NCBI GenBank assembly: GCA_002343395.1
Contig: DDSN01000074.1
Coordinates: 7,061 to 13,749 of the forward strand
Direction: 5' to 3'
Origin: Hyphomonadaceae bacterium UBA2389
GTDB taxonomy: Bacteria > Pseudomonadota > Alphaproteobacteria > Caulobacterales > Aquidulcibacteraceae
DNA length: 6,689 bases
A program made the position numbers and the translations under genes. The first letter of the stretch is position 1; each line of letters begins with the position of its first letter. This document shows, piece by piece, positions 6,648 through 6,689 of the stretch. The notes beneath the pieces are model-generated. The model saw nothing but the letters and a program-made list of their open reading frames with translations, had not been told where the DNA came from and searched no databases.

Positions 6648-6689
6648 CCCTCTCCCCCATTTGGGGGAGAGGGCAGGGTGAGGGGGGGG
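6648..6689. repeat. hairpin-forming intergenic repeat (CCCTCTCCCCC / GGGGGAGAGGG)
   Basis: CCCTCTCCCCC at 6648-6658 pairs perfectly with GGGGGAGAGGG at 6663-6673 around ATTT, an 11-bp stem. The tail CAGGGTGAGG and a run of G to the window end follow. It begins one base after the DUF559 stop codon. The same arm-plus-tail design is a familiar dispersed intergenic repeat in GC-rich proteobacteria. The stem could stabilise or end transcripts, but no T-run follows, so it is not a standard intrinsic terminator. The repeat may continue beyond the window. Confidence 0.75.

Overview
The window reads as chromosomal DNA of a GC-rich alphaproteobacterium, most likely from the Caulobacterales/Hyphomonadaceae neighbourhood. 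This is inferred from codon use, the very tight gene packing without strong Shine-Dalgarno sites, the lineage-flavoured small protein on the minus strand, and the GGGAGAGGG...GGTGAGGGG intergenic repeat. No RNA gene, CRISPR array, insertion sequence or phage gene is visible.

Positions 1-5564 form one plus-strand operon. A possible partial upstream frame ends at 110 and overlaps the next start (ATGA). Next comes a 619-residue fusion of an aspartyl/asparaginyl beta-hydroxylase-type 2-oxoglutarate/Fe(II) dioxygenase with a PAPS-dependent sulfotransferase. One base later starts a 661-residue protein with about nine tetratricopeptide repeats (TPRs) and a sulfotransferase domain. Directly abutting it (TAGATG) is a 536-residue TPR-sulfotransferase. 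All three sulfotransferase domains keep the PAPS 5'-phosphosulfate loop, a candidate catalytic Glu, a Lys after the loop and the Arg...Ser 3'-phosphate site, so all look active. The simplest reading is a cytoplasmic modification pathway that hydroxylates a peptide, protein or small molecule and then sulfates it, with the TPR arrays selecting the substrate. The substrate is not visible here.

Positions 5561-6184 (minus strand) hold a 207-residue conserved-type hypothetical protein. It converges on the operon so closely that the two stop codons overlap by 4 bases.

Positions 6185-6308 are a short divergent intergenic region with a perfect 8-bp inverted repeat and a single-arm copy of a G-rich repeat.

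Positions 6309-6646 encode a DUF559-type (Vsr-like, PD-(D/E)XK fold) small nuclease broken by an apparent one-base deletion. It is followed at once by a full hairpin copy of the same repeat, which runs to the end of the window.

The two points most worth following are the hydroxylase-sulfotransferase operon and the DUF559 gene sandwiched between repeat copies.
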